NCBI GenBank assembly: GCA_963810485.1 | Contig: CAWENQ010000002.1 | Location: 1 to 64,000 of the forward strand | Source: DATKFM01 sp963810485 | Lineage (GTDB): Bacteria; Pseudomonadota; Alphaproteobacteria; Dongiales; Dongiaceae | Reading direction: 5' to 3' | DNA: 64,000 nucleotides | In this document: positions 1-8,851 of the stretch, piece after piece | Layout of the letters: the number at the start of each line of letters is the position of its first letter | How positions within the stretch are numbered: the first letter of the stretch is position 1 | Position numbers and translations under genes: made by a program | Notes under the pieces: generated by a model | What the model saw: the letters and a program-made list of their open reading frames with translations, nothing else | Databases searched by the model: none | What the model was told of the DNA's origin: nothing

Positions 1-3000
1 AGTGGAGGCACGCCTCACGGCCCTCGAAGTGACCGCTCGGGGAATGGCGCTCTCAATGGATTTTCGCTTTCTGCTTGACCGTGACCGCAAACTGCTCTCG
101 ATCGGCTACAGGGTGCCGGAAGGTACACTTGATCCAAGCTGCTACGATCTCCTCGCCTCCGAGGCGCGGCTCGCAAGTTTCGTAGCGATCGCCAAGGGCG
201 ACATTCCGGCCCGTCATTGGTTCCACCTTGGCCGCACCGTGACAGCAGTTGGCCACGGCGCAGCGCTCATCTCCTGGTCCGGATCGATGTTCGAATATCT
301 GATGCCGTCGCTCGTCATGCGCGCGCCGACTGGCAGCCTCATCGCGCGTACAAACAGGCTGATCGTGCGCCGCCAGATCGAATATGGCGCCATGCTTGGC
401 CTGCCTTGGGGGATATCTGAATCCGCCTATAATGCACGTGATCTGGAATTTACTTACCAATATTCGAACTTCGGGATTCCGGGTCTCGGACTACAGCGCG
501 GGCTAGGAGAAAACGCCGTCGTCTCGCCCTATTCGACCGCGCTTGCGACAATGGTCGATGCGCATGCCGCGGCGCGCAATTTCGTTCAGCTCACAGACGC
601 TGGCGCGCGCGGCCGCTACGGCTTTTACGAGGCTCTGGACTACACACCGACCCGAGTTCCGGAGGGCAAACAGCCTCGCGATCGTGCGTGCGTTCATGGC
701 GCACCATCAGGGCATGACGATCGTTGCCATCGCCAACGGGCTACTGGATGGCGCGATGCGGGCGCGTTTTCATGCCGAACCTCTCGTCCAGGCAACGGAA
801 TTGCTGCTGCAGGAGCGCACGCCGCGTGATCTGTCGGTGATACATCCCTGGGCCGCCGAGGTGAAGTTGGCTGCCAAGGTCCGTGAGATCGACCCGCCCG
901 GCGGCCGGCGGTTCAACACCGCGCACGGCGCGACGCCCGACACACATCTGCTCTCGAACGGACGCTATGCGGTGATGCTCACAAGCGCCGGTTCGGGCTA
1001 TAGCCGGTGGCAGGATCTGTCAGTGACCAGATGGCGCGAGGATGCCACATGTGACGACTGCGGCTCCTACATCTTCCTCAGAGACGTCCGCAGTGGCGAC
1101 GTATGGTCGGCAGGTTTTCAGCCGAGCGGCGTAGAGCCGAATGAATACGAAGTCGCTTTCAATGAAGGCCGTGCTGAGTTCGCGCGTCGTGACGGGACGC
1201 TGACCACGACAATGGAGGTGCTCGTCTCAGCGGAAGTTGATGGCGAGGTTCGTCGCGTCTCGATCTCGAACTCCGGCAGCAGCACACGGGAGATCGACGT
1301 CACCTCCTATGCCGAGCTCGTGCTGGCACCCCAGGCCGCCGACGTCGCTCATCCCGCTTTTTCGAAGCTGTTCGTCGAGACTGAGTATCTCGCCGAAGTT
1401 GGCGTCGTCCTGGCGACGCGGCGGCGGCGCGCGCCGAACGAGCCCGAGATTTGGGCCGCTCATCTAACCGTCGTCGATGGCGAGGCCGTAGGAAAGCAGG
1501 AGATCGAGACCGACAGGGCTCGTTTCTTGGCCGTGGCTGCGGAGTTCAGGACGCCGATCGCGGTGATCGACGGTCGGCCACTATCGAACACGGTCGGCAC
1601 AGTGCTCGATCCGATTTTTGCATTACGCCGCCGTGTGCGTGTTTCACCCGGCGCAATCGTTCGCATCTCCTTCTGGACTATCGTTGCGTCATCCCGCCCT
1701 GCAATGCTCGACCTCATCGACAAGCATCGGGATATCACTGCTTTCGAGCGGGCGGCCACTCTGGCTTGGACCAAGGCGCAAGTGGAGCTGCATCACCTCG
1801 GTATCGATGCAGGTGAAGCGGCTCTATTCCAGCGCCTGGCGGGACACGTACTCTATACGGCACCGACGTTGCGCCCGTCCTCTGACACGATCCGGCGTGG
1901 GGCGGGGGGCAGCAGGGGCTCTGGCCGCAGGGCATCTCCGGAGATCTGCCGATCGTGCTCCTGCGCATCGCCGACACCGAGGACCTCGACATCGCACATC
2001 AGCTGCTCCAGGCCCACGAATATTGGCGGGTGAAGCAGCTCGCGGTGGATCTTGTAATCCTCAACGAGCGCGCGTCATCCTATGTCCAGGACCTTCAGAG
2101 CGCACTCGAGACCCTGGTCCGGACTAGCCAGTCGCGACCGCAGGTCGGAGTGGAAGAACCGCCGGGCCGCGTCTTCATTCTTCGGGCCGATTTGATCCCG
2201 TCGGAGACGCGCGCCCTTCTAGCGTCTCGTGGCGCGAGTGGTGCTTGTCGGTCAGCGTGGTCGCCTCTCCGATCAACTCGACCGAGTAAGAGAGGACAAG
2301 GCGTACGTCCGGTCGTCTCTGAAGCGCACTCCTCGGTGCTCCACATTCGCAGGTCAAGCCGTTATTGCCAAGACCTCGAGTTCTTCAACGGCCTCGGTGG
2401 CTTTGCCGACAACGGGCGAGAGTATGTGACGATCCTCGGCCCTGGCCAGTCGACGCCCGCCCCTTGGATCAACGTCGTCGCCAACCCGGCCTTTGGCTTC
2501 CAGGTCGCGACCGAAGGCAGCGGCTACACTTGGTCCGTCAGCAGCCGCGAAAATCAACTCACCCCTTGGTCGAACGATCCTGTCACTGATCGTCCGGGCG
2601 AAGTGTTTTATCTGCGCGACGACGACTCTGGCGATCTGTGGTGTCCGACGGCCCATCCGATTCGCGACGACGCGGCGACTTATGTCGCGCACCACGGCCG
2701 CGGATACAGCAGGTTCGAGCGCGTAGCACACGGAGTTGAAATCGATCTGCTCCAGTATCGTGCCACTTAACGACCCGATCAAGATTTCGCGCCTCAAGCT
2801 TCACAATACGTCGAGCCGCACCCGACATCTTTCGGTTACGGCCTATGTGGAATGGGTTCTTGGTCCGTCGCGAACAGCCTCTGTTCCGTTCCTAATGACG
2901 GAGATCGATCCCGACACCGGTGCAATGTTGGCCCGCAATCCGTGGAATCCGGCCTTCGGGTCGCGCGTTGCCTTCGCTGATTTCAGCGGACGCCAGTCGG

Positions 3001-4794
3001 ATTGGACGGGCGATCGACGAGAGTTCATAGGCCGCAATGGAACGCTCGCGAGCCCGGCAGCACTCGTTGGAACGCAGCCCCTCTCCAAAAATGTCGGGGC
3101 CGGTCTCGATCCCTGCTGCGCGCTTCGGGCGACGCGTCACGCTGCCGCCGGACGGCATCATCGAACTCGTCTTCTTTCTCGGCGAAGCTGCAAGCGCCGA
3201 AGAAGCGCCGGAGATCTGATCGCGCAGCTACCGCACGGCCGATCTCGACGCCGTGCGCTCGGAGGTCGGCGACTATTGGAACGACGTCCTCGGTGCAATC
3301 CAGGTGACAACGCCTGACCGGTCGATGGACATCATGCTGAATGGCTGGCTTCTGTACCAGACGCTCGCTTGCCGCAGTCTGGGCCCGCTCTGCGTTTTAT
3401 CAATCGAGCGGCGCCTATGGCTTTCGCGATCAGCTGCAGGATGGTATGGCGCTCGCTACTACGCGCCCCGAAATGACGCGCGAGCACTTGCTGCGAGCGG
3501 CGGCGCGGCAGTTCGTCGAAGGCGACGTCCAGCATTGGTGGCTGCCTCATTCCGGCCAGGGGGTGCGCACGCGGATCTCCGACGACCGTGCGTGGCTCGC
3601 CTACACCGTCGCCCACTACGTCGAGGCGATTGGCGATGCCACTGGTTCTCGACGAGGTGGTCCCCTTTCTAGAAGGGCCACGAAGCTGGAGGCGGGTGAG
3701 CACGACAGCTTCTTCCAGCCGACGGTTTCAGACGAGACGGCCACTCTGTTCGAGCACTGCGCCCGCGGCCTCGACCACAGCCTCGAACTTGGCGGCCATG
3801 GTCTGCCCTTGATCGGCACCGGCGACTGGAACGACGGCATGAACCGAGTCGGCGAGAGAGGGCACGGCGAGAGCGTCTGGCTGGGTTGGCTGCTCTACGC
3901 AACACTCGCGGCTTTCGCTCCCCTCGCCGAAGCGCGCCGCGAGACGGCACGCGCCGCGACGTGGCGCGCACATGGCGCTAGCTCTGCAGGCATCACTGGA
4001 GCGTGAGGCATGGGACGGCGAATGGTATCAACGCGGCTGGTTCGACGACGGCACACCGCTCGGTTCGGCGACGAGCGAAGAGTGCCGGATCGATTCTATT
4101 GCGCAGTCCTGGGCGGTGATCTCAGGCGCCGGGGACCCCGTGCGGGGCGCGCGCGCGATGGCTGCGGTCGAGCGGGAGCTGATCCGCCCGAAAGACGGCG
4201 TTGCGCTGCTGTTTGCGCCGCCATTCGACAAGACACCGCTCGACCCTGGTTACATCAAAGGTTATCCGCCGGGCATCCGTGAGAATGGCGGCCAGTATAC
4301 CCACGCCGGTCTGTGGTCGGTGGTGGCGTTCGCGGATCTCGGCAGAGGGTGACAAGGCGGCCGGGTTGTTCTCGCTTCTCAACCCCATCAACCACGCCCG
4401 TACTCGGGCGGACGTGCACCGCTACAAGGTGGAGCCCTATGTCGTTGCCGCCGATGTCTACGCTGCACCGCCCATGTCGGGCGTGGCGGCTGGACGCTGG
4501 TATACGGCCTCGGCCGGCTTGATGCAGCGGGCCGGTATCGAGAGCATCCTGGGCCTGCGCATGCAGGGAGCATACTTGCACCTAAGCCCGTGCATTCCGA
4601 AAGGCTGGCGAAACTTCGAGATGTCAGTTCAATACCGCTCGGCGCGGTACGAGATCCTGGTGGAGAATCCCGACGGAGTCGCTAAGGGCGTTCTCTTCGC
4701 CCAGTTGGATGGGACGGTGATTACTGAGCGGCCATTGCGCCTGACGCTGCTGGACGACGGCACTACCCATCATGTGCAGTTGAGGCTTGGTTGA
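1..4794 (+). pseudogene. ndvB: Cyclic beta-1,2-glucan synthase C-terminal part, multiply frameshifted
   Basis: Remnant of an NdvB/ChvB-type inner-membrane enzyme that makes periplasmic cyclic beta-1,2-glucan; the 5' end lies outside the window. Homology is collinear but hops between frames. Frame 2 to about 665 carries the glycoamylase-like domain (EYGAMLGLPWGISES). Frame 3 to about 1900 includes FMAHHQGMTI and the first GH94 beta-sandwich. Frames 2, 3 and 2 follow to about 2755, frame 3 to about 3110, frame 1 to about 3375, and frames 2, 3 and 2 to about 3960. Frame 3 then runs to about 4345 and frame 1 to the stop. The GH94 catalytic motif GDWNDGMN survives near 3822. About eleven frame changes rule out a working product if the sequence is right. 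Few in-frame stops have built up, so decay is recent or this stretch is poorly sequenced. Confidence 0.85.
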
Positions 4795-4922
4795 TGGGAC
4801 ATATCACAAGGGTGTCGGGCGCAGACCCGAAAATTGGCGATCCAGCGACCTTCGAACGTGCGACATCGTTGCCTACGACCGCTATCCGTGGTGAATCAAA
4901 TGAAGGTCGCAATAGGGGAGCA

Positions 4923-5460
4923 TTAGCCATTCGCGACGCGGCATTGGCAAATCACGGCAAACTCGCGCGCCGCGTCCTCAGTCACGGCTTGGCGAGTTCA
5001 GACCTGGCTTAAGGCGTTCGGGCTCCGAGAATACGGCCTTTAGCAGATCGCGCTTAGAGGCATCTCGTAGATCGTCCAGTTCAATCGTGTGAACCGCCCG
5101 AACCGTATTCGTCCAGTTGGTGTAGACGATGATCGTTTCCATGTCGGAAACGATAAGCAGCGGCGGATTCTCAAGCGCGGCGGCATACTGTAGCAGTTGT
5201 CCGTACGCACGCTGCAAGTCCTTGTGCTTGCCCTTGTATTCCAAGCCAAAGCAACCGCGTTTCCATACATCTGCCCAGCCTTCACCGCCGGTCGCCTTGG
5301 TGGCACCATACTCGAACGTGAAGAAATCGCCGGCCGGGTCCGCTTCAGCGGGTGTCCGCTCACCGATGAGGCGGCACAAGTCGATAAAATGCTCTTGCGA
5401 GGCGGACGATTCCTTGAGCCGGGACGCTCGCCATTTCACAATGAATTCGTCAGGCGTCAT
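4923..5460 (-). pseudogene. MmeI-like class I DNA methyltransferase, N-terminal fragment
   Basis: The 160 codons from the ATG at 5460 match the N-terminal nuclease-like domain of large MmeI/type IIL-like methyltransferases (family members are usually about 900 residues or more). Landmarks are MTPDEFIVKWR, FIDLCRLIGE, FTFEYGATK, GWADVWKRGCFGLEYKGKHKD, LLIVSDM and TNWTNTV. The E-Y-K in the last-but-two motif is the D/ExK-type nuclease signature. The reading frame ends at 4978. Shifting one frame restores the family-like continuation TRQAVTEDAAREF down to a stop at 4923, so there is one frameshift and then truncation. No methylase motifs (NPPY) follow. It is the dead stump of a restriction or defence gene. 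Confidence 0.75.
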
Positions 5461-5945
5461 GCTACCGGGCTTTCAGTCGGTCTGTCCGCGAAACGCCACT
5501 TTTTTCCGCAGTGGCCATTTTCCCCATGACACATGGATAGGGTCCCGGGCCTGGCAGTGCAATATGGTGGCGTAGCGACGGCCGACGAACTGCCAAAGCT
5601 CGCGCCACTCCCTAAGCCTGGTCGTAATCAAACACAAAGCGAGTCGATTTACCGAATTTTTAAGAAACCACCTAGGGAAGCCCGCTGGATCGCGACGTGT
5701 AGGCCGGAACGGCTTCCGGCGCCACGCCACTTGCGCGCATCCCGGAGCTTCCTAGGCGCTTAAACCGGCATTGGCGGCCAGCCCGAGCTTGGCGATATAC
5801 AGCTTGGAAGCCTGTCCATATCCTTGTCCATAAAACCACTGTGATCGACTGGAATGGGCGGACTACACGGACAGGACAAGCGAAGAAATGCTTGAATTAT
5901 CGGAATTATTGGAATGTGCGGAAATCTCGGAATGCTACTTGAGAA
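5461..5945. other. Gene-free stretch inside the decayed island
   Basis: No gene can be supported here. Two overlapping opposite-strand reading frames of 76-85 codons (5473-5763) match nothing I recognise. A short minus-strand frame ending at 5752 (YGQASKLYIAKLGLAAN) has protein-like composition but is too short to assign. The bases next to the tRNA half (5885-5945) are AT-rich with recurring ggaat/ggaaat words, which could be leftover recombinase arm sites. That is inference only. Confidence 0.4.
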
Positions 5946-5984
5946 TTAGCAAACCGCCGCCTTCAGCCACTCGGCCACCCCTCC
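5946..5984 (-). tRNA. tRNA-Ser(GCU) 5' half, truncated; likely attachment-site scar
   Basis: On the minus strand, starting at 5984, the sequence reads as the acceptor 5' strand GGAGGGG, TGGCCGAGTGGCTGAAGG (D-arm with the tRNA-Ser pattern), the anticodon stem GCGGT and the loop TTGCTAA (anticodon GCT at 5948-5950). Pairing should continue with ACCGC, but the sequence reads TTCTC, and there is no variable arm, T-arm or 3' acceptor strand. Homology stops exactly at nucleotide 38, the end of the anticodon loop, a common crossover point for tyrosine integrases. It cannot make a tRNA, so a complete copy must exist elsewhere. Confidence 0.8.
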
Positions 5985-6380
5985 GCAGGGGTCTGCAATC
6001 TTGTCGATGAATGGCTTGCATCACGGCGTATGCGAGCGCGCCCGTTCTAGAGGTCCAGATGGCGGATGTCAATTTGGCTCGCCGGCGGCTGAGGAACGGT
6101 CTGCAGGACCTTGCCGCGGCTGGATTTCCCGGCCCCGTTGATTCGCCCGGCCGCGCCCCCAGGCCCTCGCAGCCCGGGCGGCCAGGACGCCACGGCTTCT
6201 GGACACAGCTGTACGTAACGACTCATCCATATTTACCGGTCCTTCACCGTAACGGTTCTCCCGCGGTTTCCCCGCGGCCAGAATTTTTTCCGTAGCAACT
6301 CATTCTTAAGTGCCGTTTCACGCTTTGTTAGCGCCCGGCGGCGCAGGATCGCCCCGTTAATGATCAACGGGAGGAATTCA
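5985..6380. other. Intergenic stretch, one possible hairpin with T-run
   Basis: No coding sequence is supported. The only structure seen is CCGCGG-tttcc-CCGCGG at 6261-6277 followed by a run of six T at 6284-6289. It could be a weak plus-strand intrinsic terminator or the leader of the small gene that follows. The stretch lies on the backbone side of the tRNA-Ser half. Confidence 0.3.
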
Positions 6381-6578
6381 ATGTCTCTGTCAAAGCGCTC
6401 CATCGAGGCCCTGGTCGACCTGGTCGAAATCAAGCTGTCCTGCCTCGACGTATTCGACCGCGAGGATGCCCGCGAGAAGGCGATCCTGGAGAACGCCCGC
6501 CGCGAGCTGATCGCGATCGCCACCGGCAAGCGTACCGCCGCCGTCGCCGCCCAGCCTGCCGCTCAGCCCACCGCCTAA
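6381..6578 (+). CDS. Small conserved hypothetical protein (65 aa)
   Basis: The start is the ATG at 6381, after a strong ribosome-binding site (gggagga, 5 bases spacer); an upstream ATG at 6360 has none. The first 48 residues are a charged amphipathic helix pattern (SKRSIEALVDLVEIKLSCLDVFDRED, shown here only as composition) with one Cys. The last 15 residues are an Ala/Gln/Pro tail with a repeated AAQPA unit. I recall similar short proteins in other Alphaproteobacteria but know no function. A GC-rich hairpin (6602-6609 with 6613-6620) follows without a T-run. It stands alone, 113 bases before a convergent gene. Confidence 0.6.
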   Translation: MSLSKRSIEALVDLVEIKLSCLDVFDREDAREKAILENARRELIAIATGKRTAAVAAQPAAQPTA

Positions 6579-6690
6579 ATTACGCACCGAAATCGAGGGC
6601 GCGGGGCAGTCCCTGCCCCGCCGCCTCCTCGAACCCGCCTTCGCCGACACACGGCCCGCGCCCCTTCAGCGCGGGTAATTTTTACCCCTC

Positions 6691-7839
6691 TCACAGCCCC
6701 TTCAGCGCCTGATCGAAATCGGCGATGAGGTCGCCTGCGTCCTCGACGCCCGCGGACAGCCGCAGCAGATCCTTCGGCACCGGGCTGTCCGGCGGCTCGA
6801 CGCTGGCGCGATGCTCCACCAGGCTCTCCACGCCGCCAAGCGACGTGGCGCGCTTCCAGAGTTGCAGCCGCCCGGCCGCCTTCAGCGCCCCTTCCCGCCC
6901 GCCCTTGACCCGCACCGACAGCATGCCGCCGAAGCCGCCGGTCATCTGGCGCTTCGCCACCGCATGGCCGGGATCGTTGCCGAGGCCGGGATAGAGCACC
7001 GCCTCCACGCCCGGATGCCCTTGCAGATGCTCGGCCACCTTTTGCGCATTGGCGCAGGACTCCCGCAGCCGCAGATGCAGGGTGCGCAGGCCGCGCAGCA
7101 GCAGCCAGGCCTCGAAAGGACCGAGGGCGCCGCCATTGTTGTCGCGGATGCCGCTGACCCGCTGCCAGAACTCGTCGTCCTTGGCGGCGATCAGCGCGCC
7201 GCCCAGCACGTCGCTATGGCCGTTGAGATACTTGGTGCAGGAATGCATGACGATGTCGGCGCCCAGCGCCAGCGGCCGGGTGAGCAGCGGCGTCGGCACG
7301 GTGTTGTCCACGGCCAGCCGCGCGCCGGCGCCGCGGGCGATCTCGGCCATGGCCGCGAGATCGGTGACGCACCAGGTGGGGTTGGCGGGCGTCTCCACCC
7401 AGATCAGCCTGGTCTTTCCCGGGCGCACCGCCGCGCGCACCTTGCCGGGATCGGTCATGTCCACGAGATCCACCGCGATGCCCCAGGGCTGCAGCCAGCC
7501 GGCGAGCCAGCTCCGCAGCGCCCAGTACATCACCTCGGGCGCGATCACATGGTCGCCGGGCTTCAGCGCCTGGAACACCGCCGTCGCCGCCGCCATGCCC
7601 GAGCCGAACAGCATCGCAGCATCGCCGCCCTCCAGCGAAGCCAGCACCGCCTCGGCCGGCAGGTGGGTCGGGCCGATGGGGCGGCTGTAGGAGTTCTCGA
7701 ATTGCAGCTTGTAGGCGGCATCGCGCAGGAAGGTGGTGGAGGGATGGATCGCCGGCACCACGCCGCCGAACTGCGGATCGTGGGCGCCGAGCCCCTGGGC
7801 GAGCTGGGTGCCGGGACGGAGTTGGGTGGGCTGGACCAT
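6691..7839 (-). CDS. Trans-sulfuration family PLP enzyme (cystathionine beta-lyase/gamma-synthase type)
   Basis: A 382-residue cytosolic PLP enzyme of the Cys/Met metabolism family, acting on cystathionine, homocysteine or related gamma- or beta-substituted amino acids. Visible motifs are the phosphate-binding segment FGSGMAAATA near residue 80, WVETPANPTW with VDNT (the Asp that holds the pyridine N), and SCTKYLNGHSD with the Schiff-base Lys near 205. The C-terminal RLSAGVEDAGDL is the usual family ending. The length is normal and the frame is intact. It stands alone with no methionine genes nearby, so the reaction (beta-lyase, gamma-synthase or gamma-lyase) cannot be decided from sequence. 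The start at 7839 is preceded by a ggaga-type site. Confidence 0.85.
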   Translation of the reverse strand: MVQPTQLRPGTQLAQGLGAHDPQFGGVVPAIHPSTTFLRDAAYKLQFENSYSRPIGPTHLPAEAVLASLEGGDAAMLFGSGMAAATAVFQALKPGDHVIAPEVMYWALRSWLAGWLQPWGIAVDLVDMTDPGKVRAAVRPGKTRLIWVETPANPTWCVTDLAAMAEIARGAGARLAVDNTVPTPLLTRPLALGADIVMHSCTKYLNGHSDVLGGALIAAKDDEFWQRVSGIRDNNGGALGPFEAWLLLRGLRTLHLRLRESCANAQKVAEHLQGHPGVEAVLYPGLGNDPGHAVAKRQMTGGFGGMLSVRVKGGREGALKAAGRLQLWKRATSLGGVESLVEHRASVEPPDSPVPKDLLRLSAGVEDAGDLIADFDQALKGL

Positions 7840-7959
7840 GGGGTCTCCCTGGGGTGTGCCATCAACGGTTTTCAGTGGTCAGGATTGCGGGGGATGGAGC
7901 CTGTGCCAAGCGGGAAGTTGTCTCACCCTGCTATGCGGAAAAAGTAGGCAGCAAGGTTA

Positions 7960-8104
7960 TTCACCACAAAGTCACGAAGGACACGAAGCTGGCGCGGCTA
8001 AACTTCGGTTTGGGCTTGCCTTACCAATATCCTGCCCGCGCGTTGGTTCGAATCTGCTGCCACTCGGTCCGCTTTCTTCGTGTCCTTCGTGACTTTGTGG
8101 TGAA
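7960..8104. repeat. Inverted-repeat element, perfect 29-bp arms (family A, copy 1)
   Basis: The left arm at 7960-7988 begins ttcaccacaaagtcacgaag. The right arm at 8076-8104 is its exact reverse complement over 29 bases, with an 87-base spacer. A second, diverged copy lies at 23985-24086. No transposase is present. The layout fits a REP/BIME- or MITE-like non-autonomous palindromic element. It overlaps the 3' end of the HGGXSTGPRT gene on the minus strand. Confidence 0.85.
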
Positions 8105-8622
8105 CCCCTCTTCATTTCATCCAGCGGCGCGGACGAAAAAAATGAAATCCGTGCGATCGACCCCATGCCAAGCGAGGACGGCATCCGCGCCCCGCTGGAC
8201 GAAGCCTGCGCCGCTGGACGCGGACAGGGCCCGGCGCGACGGCGCCCCCGGGGAGACCGGAGCGGGAACTCGGCGCGCGGGAATTCGGCATTCGCCAGGC
8301 GCACCAGCCCGGCCAGGCGGCGCGCGGTCAGCATGGTCTCGCGCCGGAGCGCCCGGATCGCAGCACTGTCGAAACCATGCTTCCAGCGGGCCCACCGCGA
8401 CCGGGCGAGCCCTTCTTCCGTGCGCGGCCCGGTGCTGAGCCCGCCATGCATGCGGCAGCGCCCGTTTTTCATGGCAGGTTGCCGGCAGCAACCGCCTGAT
8501 CGAGTGCAGGCCCCGCAGCGAGGGGCTTTTGCGTAATCGCCGGGACGATTGCCGTGGCGGAGCCAGCCGCGGCGGGGTGGTGGGGATGGCCATTGGGCAG
8601 TAAGTAGAGAGCGCGAATTCAT
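7972..8622 (-). CDS. HGGXSTGPRT-motif protein with repeat-derived C-terminus
   Basis: 216 residues from the ATG at 8622 (ggag site 7 bases upstream; the ATG at 8634 has none). The core at about residues 33-85 has CGACTRSGGCCRQPAM, a possible Cys cluster, then the signature HGGLSTGPRT and the basic segment ARSRWARWKHG. This family is widespread in Alphaproteobacteria, often near mobile DNA, and its function is unknown. From about residue 172 the frame runs into the family A inverted repeat (translated as HEGHEES...), so the last 40 or so residues are not ancestral. The usual family length is nearer 100-150. The repeat has probably replaced the original stop. Confidence 0.65.
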   Translation of the reverse strand: MNSRSLLTAQWPSPPPRRGWLRHGNRPGDYAKAPRCGACTRSGGCCRQPAMKNGRCRMHGGLSTGPRTEEGLARSRWARWKHGFDSAAIRALRRETMLTARRLAGLVRLANAEFPRAEFPLRSPRGRRRAGPCPRPAAQASSSGARMPSSLGMGSIARISFFSSAPLDEMKRGSPQSHEGHEESGPSGSRFEPTRGQDIGKASPNRSLAAPASCPS

Positions 8623-8851
8623 GGTCGACTCCATACGCTAGATTGTTTGCGTACAGAATACCATAAAATACGTAATTATTGCAAGTGCTTTGGCTGCTCA
8701 CGAAGCGCGGACTCCAGCCAATCTGTGCCACCAACTAGTTCCATCTACTCCGCTGGCCGGTGCACCGGCTAAAGTGCAATCGCCGATTGACGACCGCCGT
8801 TCCACCGGCTGTCGACTGCGTTCTCCCTGCGTTTCATAAGGCAAGGCGCAA

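Noticed and set aside
4791..5012. A 73-codon plus-strand frame overlapping the ndvB stop
   Set aside because: No ribosome-binding site, no recognisable protein pattern, and it overlaps the methyltransferase remnant on the other strand.
5473..5763. Overlapping opposite-strand frames of 76-85 codons as an integrase remnant
   Set aside because: No tyrosine-recombinase motif (R...HxxR...Y) can be found in either frame.
6602..6620. GC-rich hairpin after the small gene as an intrinsic terminator
   Set aside because: The 8-bp stem is good but no T-run follows.
6811..7947. Long plus-strand frame (378 codons) opposite the trans-sulfuration enzyme
   Set aside because: A mirror frame typical of high-GC DNA; composition is His/Arg/Gln-rich without any domain, and the minus-strand frame has all enzyme motifs.
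7960..8104. Inverted repeats as CRISPR or insertion-sequence ends
   Set aside because: There are only two arms, no regular spacer series and no transposase; a palindromic non-autonomous element fits better.
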